A stretch of DNA of 64,000 nt from Sphaerisporangium sp040685555. Its GTDB lineage: Bacteria > Actinomycetota > Actinomycetes > Streptosporangiales > Streptosporangiaceae. The position numbers and the translations under genes are program-made. This document shows, piece after piece, positions 8,250-16,854 of this stretch (within the stretch, counting starts at the first letter, position 1; the number at the start of each line of letters is the position of its first letter). The notes below the pieces were generated by a model, which searched no databases, was not told where the DNA came from, and was given only the letters and a program-made list of their open reading frames with translations. The stretch is from contig NZ_JBFBIK010000008.1 in NCBI RefSeq assembly GCF_040685555.1, positions 1 to 64,000 on the forward strand. The letters are read 5' to 3'.

Positions 8250-9208
8250 CCACAAAATTTGACCTGGTCGCCATTGGCGAACCGCTCGTTGTGATGATCC
8301 CAGACCGGCCCGGGCCGCTCCGATTCGCGCCGCGCTTCGAGCGCGCCATGGCTGGAGCAGAGTGCAATGCCCTCCTGGGACTGGCTCGTCTCGGCGGACG
8401 TGCCGGCCTGATCTCGCGGGTGGGCCACGACGAGTTCGGCGCCTTCGTGCTGGAGACACTGCGCGGAGCGTCCGTGGATACAAGCCGCGTCGTCGTGGAT
8501 CCGACGCGCCGGACCGGCATCTACTTCAAGGAAGAGTTGGCGCTGGATGGCCAGGCTCATCCGACCTACTACCGCGAAGGATCTGCTACCTCGGCTCTGG
8601 TCGCCGACGACATCGACGCCGGCTACATCGCACAGTCGAGGGCGCTGCTGGTCACCGGTATCTCCGCGCTCCTGAGTGACAATGCCTATGGTGCGGTCAC
8701 ACACGCGTTGCAGATCGCCCGCTCGGCAGGGGTCATGACGCTCTTCGACCCGAATCTGCGAAGCGGATTGTGGGGCAGTGAGCGCGCACGCGAACTGCTG
8801 TGTCCTCTGCTCGAGTACGTCGACATCTTCCTGGGCGGCGAGCGGGAGGCGAGGGTGCTCCTGGACGGCGACGCATCCTGGTCGACCCGAGAGCTCGTCG
8901 AGAAGCTGGCCGCAGCCGGACCGGTTGAGGTCGTGCTCAAGCGCGGTGCGGAGGGTGCCGCGATGCTTGATGCCACGGGTGCGTTCTTCGAGCAGCCGGT
9001 ATTCCGCACGACGGTGAAGAGTGCAGTCGGGGCAGGGGACGCGTTCAACGCCGGATTCCTGCATGCCCGTCAGCGCGGTGATGATCCCCAGGTGGCGCTA
9101 CGCGTAGGTGCGATCTGCGGTGCCGCCGTGTGCGCGGGCACCGGAGATTTCGAGACGTTCCCTCGTGAGAGTGATCTCGCGGCCTATCTGGAGAGCACGG
9201 AGCGATGA
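8246..9208 (+). CDS. PfkB-family sugar kinase (KDG kinase-like)
   Basis: The 320-residue ribokinase-type kinase has the C-terminal PfkB motif GAGDAFNAGF with catalytic Asp at residue 265, and N-terminal GEPLVVM as in 2-keto-3-deoxygluconate kinases. GTG 8246 overlaps the previous stop by 4 bases (GTGA), and the following frame again overlaps by ATGA. It lies directly before a KDPG-aldolase relic, which supports 2-keto-3-deoxy-sugar acid phosphorylation as its original reaction. With the aldolase broken the product must be handled elsewhere, or the specificity has changed. Confidence 0.88.
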   Translation: MTTKFDLVAIGEPLVVMIPDRPGPLRFAPRFERAMAGAECNALLGLARLGGRAGLISRVGHDEFGAFVLETLRGASVDTSRVVVDPTRRTGIYFKEELALDGQAHPTYYREGSATSALVADDIDAGYIAQSRALLVTGISALLSDNAYGAVTHALQIARSAGVMTLFDPNLRSGLWGSERARELLCPLLEYVDIFLGGEREARVLLDGDASWSTRELVEKLAAAGPVEVVLKRGAEGAAMLDATGAFFEQPVFRTTVKSAVGAGDAFNAGFLHARQRGDDPQVALRVGAICGAAVCAGTGDFETFPRESDLAAYLESTER

Positions 9209-9408
9209 GCGGCCTCCTGCGGGGAAACCGCCTTCTCGCGGTTATTCGTCGAAACTCCTACGACGATGTGACCGACCTAGCGGCCGGCGCGTACGCGGTA
9301 TCACTCGGCTCGGACCTCACCGGTTCGGCGGCCCATCCGCTCGACACATCCGAGATCACGCGGCGCGCCGTCGAGTTACGCCGGGACGTGGACGCTCTGG
9401 CGTTCTGA
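9205..9408 (+). pseudogene. KDPG aldolase remnant with large internal in-frame deletion
   Basis: Only 67 codons remain, against about 205 in the family. Residues 1-25 (LLRGNRLLAVIRRNSYDD) resemble the N-terminus of 2-keto-3-deoxy-6-phosphogluconate aldolases, and residues 26-66 (AGAYAVSLGSDLTG and TSEITRRAVEL) resemble their C-terminus. The middle of the barrel, with the catalytic Glu and Schiff-base Lys, is missing. The ATG overlaps the kinase stop (ATGA), so the original translational coupling is preserved. It could still be expressed as a short protein, but it cannot be an aldolase. The identification rests on by-eye similarity. Confidence 0.65.
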
Positions 9409-9462
9409 AATTCAGCAGTACACCGACGGCACGTCGTCGGGATGCATACAGGAAGGAAGTAC

Positions 9463-10233
9463 ATGCGACTCGCACAACGCGCCGCGATTGTGACCGGTGC
9501 GGCACAAGGGATTGGCAGGGCCACCGCCCGGCGGCTCGCCGAGGAGGGGGCTTCCGTCCTCCTCGTTGATGTCGACGAGAGCGCACAGCGCGTTGCCGCC
9601 GACATCACCTCGGCCGGCGGCACGGCGTTGTTCGTCCGCGGGGACGTCAGCGATGAGAAGGCGGTGACGAAGGCCGTCCAGGCGGCCCGCGATACCTTCG
9701 GACGCCTCGATGTCCTGGTGAACAACGCCGCAATGACCCTACCGAAGGGCCTCGAGGAGACGGCTGTCGAAGAGTGGGATCGGGTACAGGCGGTGAACCT
9801 GCGCTCGGTGTATCTGTTCATGAAGGCGGCGGCCCCGCACCTGCGGGAGAGCGACGCAGGTAGCGTCGTTAACGTCGCGTCTTTCCACGCCTCCGCAACG
9901 ATCGAGAACTTCGCCGCGTACGCGGCGGCCAAGTCGGGCGTAGTCGGCCTTACCAGGAGCTCGGCGCTCGATCTCGCACCCGCGGGAGTCCGGGTCAACG
10001 CGGTCTGCCCCGGCATTATCGAGACGGCGATGTGGCAGGCGTGGCTCGACGAGGTCGAAGACGTTGAGTCCACCGTGGCCGAGGTCCTGAAGCTTCAGCC
10101 ACTCGGTCGTGTCGGGCTGCCGGTGGACGTGGCGAACGCCATCCTCTTCCTGGCGTCGGACGAGTCCGCTTACATCACCGGTACCACCCTGTATGTCGAC
10201 GGTGGAGTCACTGCGAGGTTGTCACACGTATGA
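9463..10233 (+). CDS. SDR-family NAD(P)-dependent oxidoreductase
   Basis: A classical short-chain dehydrogenase of 256 residues: TGAAQGIG at 11-18 binds the cofactor, NNAA follows the fourth strand, and the catalytic residues are S140, Y153 and K157 (YAAAK). The acidic DVDE after the second strand favours NAD over NADP. ATG 9463 is preceded by GGAAGGAAG; an ATG 21 bases upstream lacks a site. It lies 54 bases after the aldolase remnant and its stop overlaps ridA (ATGA). A sugar or polyol dehydrogenase role is plausible from context. Confidence 0.9.
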   Translation: MRLAQRAAIVTGAAQGIGRATARRLAEEGASVLLVDVDESAQRVAADITSAGGTALFVRGDVSDEKAVTKAVQAARDTFGRLDVLVNNAAMTLPKGLEETAVEEWDRVQAVNLRSVYLFMKAAAPHLRESDAGSVVNVASFHASATIENFAAYAAAKSGVVGLTRSSALDLAPAGVRVNAVCPGIIETAMWQAWLDEVEDVESTVAEVLKLQPLGRVGLPVDVANAILFLASDESAYITGTTLYVDGGVTARLSHV

Positions 10234-10619
10234 GCACGGACAAGATAGAGCTTCGCACCGACGGCGCACCGCAACCGATCGGCGGCTACTCCCAGGGCAT
10301 CAGGGTCGGCGACCTCATCTTCGTCTCGGGCCAGGGACCGGTTGATCCGGCAACCGGTGTCGTCACGGGGGTCACCATCGCGGAGCAGACCGCCGCGACT
10401 CTGAAGAACTTGAGCTCCATTCTGGCCAGTGGGGGTGCCACGCTGAACGATGTCGTGAAGGCCACCGTCCACCTTGCTGATCTGAGCGACTTCGACGAGT
10501 ACGACCGTGTGTACAAGACGTTCTTCGATTCTCCCCGCCCGGTACGCACAACCGTGGGGAGCGCCTTGATGGGCATCCTTGTCGAAATCGACGTCATCGC
10601 CCACGTACCCGCGCGCTGA
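10230..10619 (+). CDS. RidA/YjgF family protein
   Basis: A complete RidA-family protein of 129 residues with the family blocks PQPIGGYSQGIRVGD near the N-terminus, EQTAATLKNLSSIL in the middle and PARTTVG-like PVRTTVGSALMGILVEID near the end. The Arg of PVRTTVG is the usual carboxylate-binding residue. RidA enzymes hydrolyse reactive enamines and imines released by PLP lyases to keto acids and ammonia. Being last in an operon with two PLP enzymes, translationally coupled to the SDR, makes that role likely here. Confidence 0.9.
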   Translation: MSTDKIELRTDGAPQPIGGYSQGIRVGDLIFVSGQGPVDPATGVVTGVTIAEQTAATLKNLSSILASGGATLNDVVKATVHLADLSDFDEYDRVYKTFFDSPRPVRTTVGSALMGILVEIDVIAHVPAR

Positions 10620-10630
10620 CGCGCACGACC

Positions 10631-10653
10631 TATCCGACTCGAGGAGTCGGATA
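10631..10653 (+). terminator. hairpin after operon A
   Basis: TATCCGACTC at 10631-10640 pairs perfectly with GAGTCGGATA at 10644-10653 around a 3-base loop, starting 12 bases after the ridA stop. There is no U-tract, but the position fits an operon terminator. Confidence 0.65.
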
Positions 10654-10750
10654 CGTGGGCAACCGCGCGGCGGATTCTGTCCCGCGACCGACCATGACGA
10701 TCAAGTAAACCAACAGTCATCTGACCGCGCGATGGCGGCTTGTCCGTTTG

Positions 10751-10792
10751 AGGGCAAACGATTGTTCACGGGCTGCGACGCCTGGATCTAAT
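10751..10792 (+). promoter_or_regulatory. operon B control region: LacI-type operator and candidate promoter
   Basis: AGGGCAAACGATTGTTCA at 10751-10768 matches the core 18 bases of the operon A operator at 14 of 18 positions. TTGTTC at 10762-10767 and TCTAAT at 10787-10792 (19-base spacing) could be -35 and -10, so the operator would cover the -35. The GTG of the substrate-binding protein follows at 10867. Confidence 0.6.
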
Positions 10793-10866
10793 ACGGCCTG
10801 GCAGGAATCCCCTGTATCGGGTCACACCACGACCCATAACTAGCGTGACCAAGCAAGGAGTACCAG

Positions 10867-11919
10867 GTGCCGAACCGCATTCAGCAGAGTGGGATCGTGT
10901 CGGGGTTGACGACCGATCTGTCGCGACGCTCGTTCCTCCGCGCCGCCGGGGCCGTCGGTGCGGCGGTCGCCGTACCGAGTGTGCTTGCCGCCTGCTCGAG
11001 CAACTCCGGGGGCGCGAGCGGAAACTCGGATGCCCCTAAGGGCAAAATCATCGGGTTCGACTTCCCGTTCACGACCATTGCCGTGTACGGCAACCTGAAG
11101 AAGTTCGCAGAGGAGCGCGCCAAGGAGCGTGGCTACGAAATGCGCTACACGAACGACAACGGTGATCTCGCCAAGCAGACCTCCGGCGTCTCGGCGTGGG
11201 TCGCGCAGCAGCTCCCGGCGATTGTCGCCTTCCCGCTCGAGCCGACGGCCATGGAGTCCATCGGCAAGCGTGCGCGTGAGCAGGGCCAGATCTTCGTCTC
11301 CTACTCGGTTCAGCTCAAGAACTCTGACGGAGCCGTGCTGTTCCCCGGCGTCGACAGCGGGAAGGTGCTGGGGAAGAACGCCAGCGACTTCGTGAACCAG
11401 AAGCTCGATGGCAAGGCCAAGGTGCTGATCCTCGGCAACGACAGCCTCGATGTCGGCAAGCAGCGCAACCAGGGCCTGATGTCGGTCTTCCCGCAGGCCG
11501 CTCCCGGAGCGAAGATCGTCAGCACTCAGAATGCGACGACACGGGCCGAGGGTCTCTCGATCACCAGCCAGGTCCTGTCCGCGAACCCGGACGTCAATGT
11601 CGTGCTCGGCTACGACGACGACGTCGCCCTCGGCGCCTACCAGGCGTTCCTGCAGCACGGCATCGCCCCGGACGCGCCGAACGTCTACATCGGCAGCCAG
11701 GACGGTACGCAGGAGAGCCTGCAGACCGTGGCCAAGAACGGCATCTACCGGTGCACGGTGGCGGTGCGTATCCGGGACATCGGCCACGCCATCGTTGACG
11801 TCCCCGCGGACCTGCTGGAGAAGAAGGCCACGGCCCCCAAGGTGGCGAGCATCGCACCTGTAGCGATCACCGCAGGGTCGCCGGAACTCGCTGACTACCT
11901 CAGCGACTACACGCGCTAG
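10867..11919 (+). CDS. sugar ABC transporter substrate-binding lipoprotein (RbsB-like, Tat type)
   Basis: The 350-residue periplasmic-binding protein (family 4, ribose/xylose type) begins with a twin-arginine signal, SRRSFLRAAG at R20-R21, a hydrophobic stretch and the lipobox LAAC (C43). It is therefore probably exported folded by Tat and lipid-anchored outside the membrane. The body has the alternating two-domain pattern of RbsB homologues, with an IGSQDGTQES loop near residues 277-286. GTG 10867 has AAGGAGT upstream. It leads a four-gene operon with its ATPase and permease. A sugar or sugar-like ligand is expected; identity unknown. Confidence 0.9.
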   Translation: MPNRIQQSGIVSGLTTDLSRRSFLRAAGAVGAAVAVPSVLAACSSNSGGASGNSDAPKGKIIGFDFPFTTIAVYGNLKKFAEERAKERGYEMRYTNDNGDLAKQTSGVSAWVAQQLPAIVAFPLEPTAMESIGKRAREQGQIFVSYSVQLKNSDGAVLFPGVDSGKVLGKNASDFVNQKLDGKAKVLILGNDSLDVGKQRNQGLMSVFPQAAPGAKIVSTQNATTRAEGLSITSQVLSANPDVNVVLGYDDDVALGAYQAFLQHGIAPDAPNVYIGSQDGTQESLQTVAKNGIYRCTVAVRIRDIGHAIVDVPADLLEKKATAPKVASIAPVAITAGSPELADYLSDYTR

Positions 11920-11928
11920 CGAGGAACC

Positions 11929-13458
11929 ATGTTGCAGGTGAGCAACGCCATGAAACGCTACGGCGGAGTTCAGGCACTCGGCGGTGTGACACTGGATGTG
12001 GCGGAGGGCACGGTTCACGCACTGCTCGGGCACAATGGCGCCGGGAAGTCAACACTCATTCGCGCGCTCAGCGGTGCGACCACTCTCGATGAGGGACGCA
12101 TCGAGCTCGACGGAGACGTTCTCCAGTTGGAGAGTCCGCGGTCGGCGATCGCCGCGGGGATCGCCACCATTCACCAGAACCTGAGCCTGGTCGGTGCCCT
12201 CACCGTTGCCGAGAACATCTTCCTCGGCAACGAAAAGCGTCGTGGCCTGTTCGTTCGCCGCGGGCAACAGCGAGACCAGGCGGCAGAGACGTTGAGCCAG
12301 CTGGGCCTTGATGGCATCCACAACCGTCGCGTGGCGACACTCTCGATGGGGACCCAGCAGCTTGTCGAGATCGCCAAAGCCCTCGAACGTCACAGCCCAC
12401 GCGTGCTGATCCTGGATGAGCCGACCGCCGCGCTCACCCATGGTGAGGTCGAGAAGCTGTTCGAGCAGGTTGCCGCCCTGCGCGCGCGCGGACTGCACAT
12501 CATCTACGTGACACACAGGTTGGCCGAGATCGAGCAGATCGCCGATCACGTCACCGTCCTCAAGAACGGCGAGGTGGTGCTGTCACAGCCCACCGCGAAC
12601 CTGCACCGTGATGACGTCTTCCGGGCGATCGCGCCGGGGCGATCCACATCGGGCGGCGCTGGCGTCGCGCATGCGGTGAACGGCCCCGCCGAGGCGCATT
12701 CCGCCGCTGCCTCGCAGGCGGGAGCACGGCCAAGTGGCGGCCTCGAGGTCCGGCGGTTGGACGGTCACGGCCTGCGTGGAGTCGACCTGCAGGTCAAAGC
12801 GGGCGAGATCGTCGGCCTCTACGGGCCGCTAGGCTCCGGCGGGTCGGCGATCCTCGACATCTTGGCGGGCGCGCGCCGCAACTGGGCGGGAGAGATCGCT
12901 CTCGGCGGCAACGTGTATGCGCCTCGCTCGCCGTCGGATGCGCTCCGGAAGGGTGTCGCGCTGGTGCCGAGCGACCGGCGCAGTCGCGCACTGTTCGCCG
13001 GGATGACGATGAGTGAAAACGTGCTCATCGCTAAGGCCCAGCGGGTCAGCCGGGCCTGGCTGCGCAGCACCAGACGGGAGCGTCAGGCTTTCGATCGCGT
13101 CGCGGCCGATGTCAACCTAATTCCCCGCGACCCCCGGGCCGTCGCCGGGCTACTGTCCGGCGGCAACCAGCAGAAGTGCGTACTCGCCAGGTGGCTTGTT
13201 ATCAGCGAAGAGCTGCGGGTGCTACTGCTCGACGAGCCGACCCAGGGAATCGACGTGGGTGCCCGCGCGGAGATCTACTCGCTACTTCGGCGCGCGGCCC
13301 GGGACGAGGGGATGGCGGTCCTGGTCAACTCGTCGGATGTCGAGGAAGTGGTTGCCATCGCAGATCGCGCCTACGTGATCGTCGATGGTGCCATCACGGG
13401 AACAGTCGCCGCCGCGGACCTCACTGAGGCCCAGCTGCTCAATCTTGCGAACCAATAA
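11929..13458 (+). CDS. sugar ABC transporter ATP-binding protein (RbsA-like, two ABC domains)
   Basis: The 509-residue duplicated ATPase has a canonical first domain (Walker A GHNGAGKST at 34-42, signature LSMGTQQ, Walker B LILDEPTAAL). The second domain has a degenerate Walker A (GPLGSGGSA, no Lys) but an intact LSGGNQQK signature and DEPTQGID. This asymmetry is normal for RbsA/XylG/MglA proteins. It starts 9 bases after the binding protein with GAGGAA as ribosome site. It powers import through the next gene's permease at the cytoplasmic membrane. Confidence 0.93.
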   Translation: MLQVSNAMKRYGGVQALGGVTLDVAEGTVHALLGHNGAGKSTLIRALSGATTLDEGRIELDGDVLQLESPRSAIAAGIATIHQNLSLVGALTVAENIFLGNEKRRGLFVRRGQQRDQAAETLSQLGLDGIHNRRVATLSMGTQQLVEIAKALERHSPRVLILDEPTAALTHGEVEKLFEQVAALRARGLHIIYVTHRLAEIEQIADHVTVLKNGEVVLSQPTANLHRDDVFRAIAPGRSTSGGAGVAHAVNGPAEAHSAAASQAGARPSGGLEVRRLDGHGLRGVDLQVKAGEIVGLYGPLGSGGSAILDILAGARRNWAGEIALGGNVYAPRSPSDALRKGVALVPSDRRSRALFAGMTMSENVLIAKAQRVSRAWLRSTRRERQAFDRVAADVNLIPRDPRAVAGLLSGGNQQKCVLARWLVISEELRVLLLDEPTQGIDVGARAEIYSLLRRAARDEGMAVLVNSSDVEEVVAIADRAYVIVDGAITGTVAAADLTEAQLLNLANQ

Positions 13459-13470
13459 GGAGACCGATCG

Positions 13471-14553
13471 ATGAATCGTCCCGCGCCCGCGACTCGTGGG
13501 CGATCCAAGCTGCTGAGCGCGCTAGTCGGCTCCGCCTTGCTGATCGGCGTGGTGGTCATGCTCATCGGCTTCTCGGTCGCGAGCCCGCTGTTCCTCACGC
13601 CGAATAATCTGCGCCAGATCCTGCTGGAGGGTTCGGTGCTCGCCCTGGTGGCGGCCCCGCTGACCATCCTCGTGCTGATGGGCATGATCGATCTTTCGGT
13701 TGGCTCGATGTTGGGCGTCGGCGGAGTGGTCGCCGGCGAGCTGATGGTGAGGTTCCACGTCAATCCGCTGCTAGCGGTCCTGGTGGCGGTTGCTGTGGGA
13801 GTGCTGATCGGGCTGGCAAACGGCACGCTCGTGGGCTTCCTACGGTGGTCGCCGATCGTCGTCACGCTCGGCATGTTGACGGCGCTACGCGGCGTCGCGC
13901 AGGTTATCGCACCGCAGACCCCCAACGGCTTTCCCGCTGGCTTCGGCAGCTTGGGTGCGGGATATGTCCTCGGCATCCCTGCCCCGCTGTTCTTCGGAGC
14001 CGGCGCGTTCGTCGTCGCCGCGGTGTTCCTCTATCGGACGCCGTGGGGACGTCATGCGTATGCCATCGGTGTGAACCGTGAGGCGGCGTTCCTTTCCGGT
14101 GTCGCCGTCCGGCGGCTGCCGATGATCGCGTTCGCCGTCACCGGCGGTGCCGCGGCGCTCGGCGGCGTGCTGGATGCGGCCCGCCTCGACGCCGCCCCGG
14201 GCGGCACGCTCGGTGTAGGTTTCGAACTCACCGTTCTCACTGCCGTACTGCTCGGCGGTGTCGCGTTCGAGGGTGGACGCGGAACGCTGTTCGGCGCGGT
14301 ACTCGGCGTGCTCTTCCTGGTCATCCTCCAAAATGGCCTGACTCTGCTGAACGTTCAGAACTACTACCAGGACATCGCAAACGGGCTCGCGCTGGTCGTC
14401 GCCGCAGCGTTGAACTTTGCCGCCGAACGGCAGGGCACCGCAGGTGGTCTCACGGCGCTGCTCGACTTGGTGCGGGACCGGCAAGTCCGGCCGGCCGCGC
14501 CGCAGGCGGAGAACACTCCGATCCCGGCCGAAGACGGTCTCGTGACCAAGTAG
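13471..14553 (+). CDS. sugar ABC transporter permease (RbsC-like)
   Basis: The 360-residue branched-chain/ribose-type permease has about 9-10 hydrophobic helices, the conserved DLSVGSMLGVGGVVAGEL segment near residues 73-90 and the NGxLVGFLRWSPIVVTLGML block. The last 35 residues are hydrophilic and cytosolic. It starts 12 bases after the ATPase with AAGGAGA. It forms the homodimeric channel of the importer and is followed 54 bases later by the formamidase-like gene. Confidence 0.92.
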   Translation: MNRPAPATRGRSKLLSALVGSALLIGVVVMLIGFSVASPLFLTPNNLRQILLEGSVLALVAAPLTILVLMGMIDLSVGSMLGVGGVVAGELMVRFHVNPLLAVLVAVAVGVLIGLANGTLVGFLRWSPIVVTLGMLTALRGVAQVIAPQTPNGFPAGFGSLGAGYVLGIPAPLFFGAGAFVVAAVFLYRTPWGRHAYAIGVNREAAFLSGVAVRRLPMIAFAVTGGAAALGGVLDAARLDAAPGGTLGVGFELTVLTAVLLGGVAFEGGRGTLFGAVLGVLFLVILQNGLTLLNVQNYYQDIANGLALVVAAALNFAAERQGTAGGLTALLDLVRDRQVRPAAPQAENTPIPAEDGLVTK

Positions 14554-14607
14554 ACCACTCCGCGCCACCACAGCATGTCATCGAAGAGAGAGGCGACGAG
14601 GTCAGTA

Positions 14608-16854
14608 ATGGCAATTGACGGCGTATTCGGCTACACGGACAAGTTGTCGTACGCACCAGGTGATCGGATGACGGTGATGGCCGGCGGCCCTGCCGGCGAC
14701 GCGATTGTTCAGGTCGACCTGGTTGAACTGACATCGCAGGGCTGGGCCGGCGTGCCATGGGATGCAGCCGGCAGCTACACGTGCTCGCCGGCTAAGCACT
14801 GCGTCGGTTCGTTCGCGGTGGCGGACCGCGTAGGCGACGGCGTACTTCCGAGCGCCTTCACCTGGGGTGCCTGGGTTTTCCCGACAAGTCCAGAGTCCCG
14901 CACCACGCAGGCGATCTTGGGATGGTGGGAAGACGGCGCCGGGATGGGGCTGGCCATCGACGACGGGGTCTTTACCTTCACCGCCCGCGACGGCGAGGAG
15001 CTCGACATCCAGCTCCGTGCGGCGGACACTCCGGTCCGACGGGCGACCTGGTACTTCGTCGCGGTGCAGGTGCAGGGTGACAGCGCCAGATTGTCGGTGT
15101 CGGAGGCCGACTCCTGGTCGGCACCCGTTGAGGTGGCGAACGCGGCAGAGCCAGGCCTACGGAGCCTTGCCGTCCCCCGCCGTCTCGCTATCGCCGCGAG
15201 TGAGATCGACTTCGTTGAAACGAGCGGTGCGGGTCCGCGCGGGCGCGCGCGTGACACATTCAACGGAAAGATCGAGGCGCCGTTCCTCATCCGCCGCGTC
15301 CTATCCGACCAAGAGATCGCCGAGTGCGCCGCCGGAGACACCGGCATGCCGCTGCGGCACCCCACCGAGGTCATCGGCGCCTGGCAGCTCGGACTTGGCG
15401 TCGTGGGCAACGACAGCGTCATGGCCGGACTCGCGGGGAGCCCAGAGGCGCTTGCGGTCAACCTGCCTGCGCGAGGGGTTACCGGCGTCAGGTGGACTGG
15501 GAACGTTACCCACTTCGAACTGGCCCCAGACGAGTACGCCGCCGCCCACTTCCACGTCGACGATCTGATGGACGTCGGCTGGCGGCCGCTCTTCGACGCC
15601 ACGCTCCCTGCGCAACTCGCCTCGAATCTGTATGGGGTCCGGCTGCGTCACGGCGAGAGCACGGATGTCATTCCGATCACCGTCGTACCTGTTCAGCCGC
15701 CAGCGCCGATTCTGGTGATCATGCCGGTGTTCACCTACCTCGCCTATGCGAATGAGCACATGTTCGAGGGCGACGTGTCGGGACTGCGGCCCGACATCAC
15801 CCTCGACGACCGCGATCCGCTGCGCACGGGCCATCCGGAGTACGGTCGTTCGCAGTACGATACCCACGCCGATGGATCCGGCGTGTTCTTCAGTTCGGCC
15901 GCTCGAGCGATTCTGACCATGCGGACCGACTACGAGATGTGGCTGACCGAGTCCGCACGTGGTTATTCCGGAGAGCTTTACCTCCTGCGGTGGCTACGCG
16001 ATAACGGATATTCGTTCGACCTCGTAACGGACCTCGAAGTTCACCAGCGCGGGTCGGAAATGCTGTCGCAGTACCGCGTCGTGATCACGGGGGCGCACCC
16101 GGAGTACGTCTCACAGGAGATGCTTGACGGGATCCGTGGTTATCTCGACCAAGGCGGCAAGCTCATGTACCTCGGGGGCAATGGCTTCTATCACGTGACG
16201 GGCGTGTACTCGAACGACCCATTGATCACCGAGCTTCGGCGGGGCAATGCGGGCGTGCGAGCATGGGACTCCGCTCCCGGCGAGGGTGTGCTCATCAGTA
16301 CAGGGCGACCTGGCGGACTCTGGCGGCACCGTGGCCAGGCGCCTCAGTCCCTGGTAGGCGTCGGGTTCTGCGCTCAGGGATGGGACAAGTCGTCTCCCTA
16401 CCGACGTACGCAGCAGAGCTACGAGCCGGCCACCAGCTGGATCTTCGACGGCGTTGACGGGGAGGTCTTCGGCACAGTCGGCGCCGTCCGCGGCGGCGCC
16501 GCCGGCGACGAGATCGACCGGTTCGACGCCACGCTCGGTGCGCCACCTCAGACGGTGGTTCTCGCGACGTCATTCGGCCACAGCGACCAGTACCAGCGTT
16601 CCATCGAGGAGTTGACCATGACACTGCCGGGTCTCGGTGGTGGGGAGACGGATCCGGAAGTCCATGCGGATGTGACCTTCGCCGAGCTGCCCAGTGGCGG
16701 CGCCGTGTTTTCGGTCGGCTCGATCGCATGGACCGGAAGCCTCTCAGAGCGTCACCTCGACAAGGGTGTCGTGACGATCACGGCGAACGTGTTGAACAGA
16801 TTTCTCGCCACCGGACCGGACGACACCGCAACGGCAGAGACAGCCGAAGCATGA
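14608..16854 (+). CDS. N,N-dimethylformamidase large-subunit-like protein
   Basis: The 748-residue protein resembles the beta (large) subunit of N,N-dimethylformamidase: an N-terminal beta domain (GYTDKLSYAPGD), a LamG-like jelly roll around residues 85-250, and a C-terminal amidotransferase-like domain with QYRVVITGAHPEYVSQEML and GGKLMYLGGNGFY. The enzyme's iron is reported to be held by two Tyr and one Glu (399, 440, 521 from memory); Y377, Y417 and E499 here show nearly the same spacing and context. No small alpha subunit is encoded nearby. ATG 14608 follows GAGGT; ATG 14575 has no site. It probably hydrolyses an imported amide; the natural substrate is unknown. Confidence 0.8.
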   Translation: MAIDGVFGYTDKLSYAPGDRMTVMAGGPAGDAIVQVDLVELTSQGWAGVPWDAAGSYTCSPAKHCVGSFAVADRVGDGVLPSAFTWGAWVFPTSPESRTTQAILGWWEDGAGMGLAIDDGVFTFTARDGEELDIQLRAADTPVRRATWYFVAVQVQGDSARLSVSEADSWSAPVEVANAAEPGLRSLAVPRRLAIAASEIDFVETSGAGPRGRARDTFNGKIEAPFLIRRVLSDQEIAECAAGDTGMPLRHPTEVIGAWQLGLGVVGNDSVMAGLAGSPEALAVNLPARGVTGVRWTGNVTHFELAPDEYAAAHFHVDDLMDVGWRPLFDATLPAQLASNLYGVRLRHGESTDVIPITVVPVQPPAPILVIMPVFTYLAYANEHMFEGDVSGLRPDITLDDRDPLRTGHPEYGRSQYDTHADGSGVFFSSAARAILTMRTDYEMWLTESARGYSGELYLLRWLRDNGYSFDLVTDLEVHQRGSEMLSQYRVVITGAHPEYVSQEMLDGIRGYLDQGGKLMYLGGNGFYHVTGVYSNDPLITELRRGNAGVRAWDSAPGEGVLISTGRPGGLWRHRGQAPQSLVGVGFCAQGWDKSSPYRRTQQSYEPATSWIFDGVDGEVFGTVGAVRGGAAGDEIDRFDATLGAPPQTVVLATSFGHSDQYQRSIEELTMTLPGLGGGETDPEVHADVTFAELPSGGAVFSVGSIAWTGSLSERHLDKGVVTITANVLNRFLATGPDDTATAETAEA

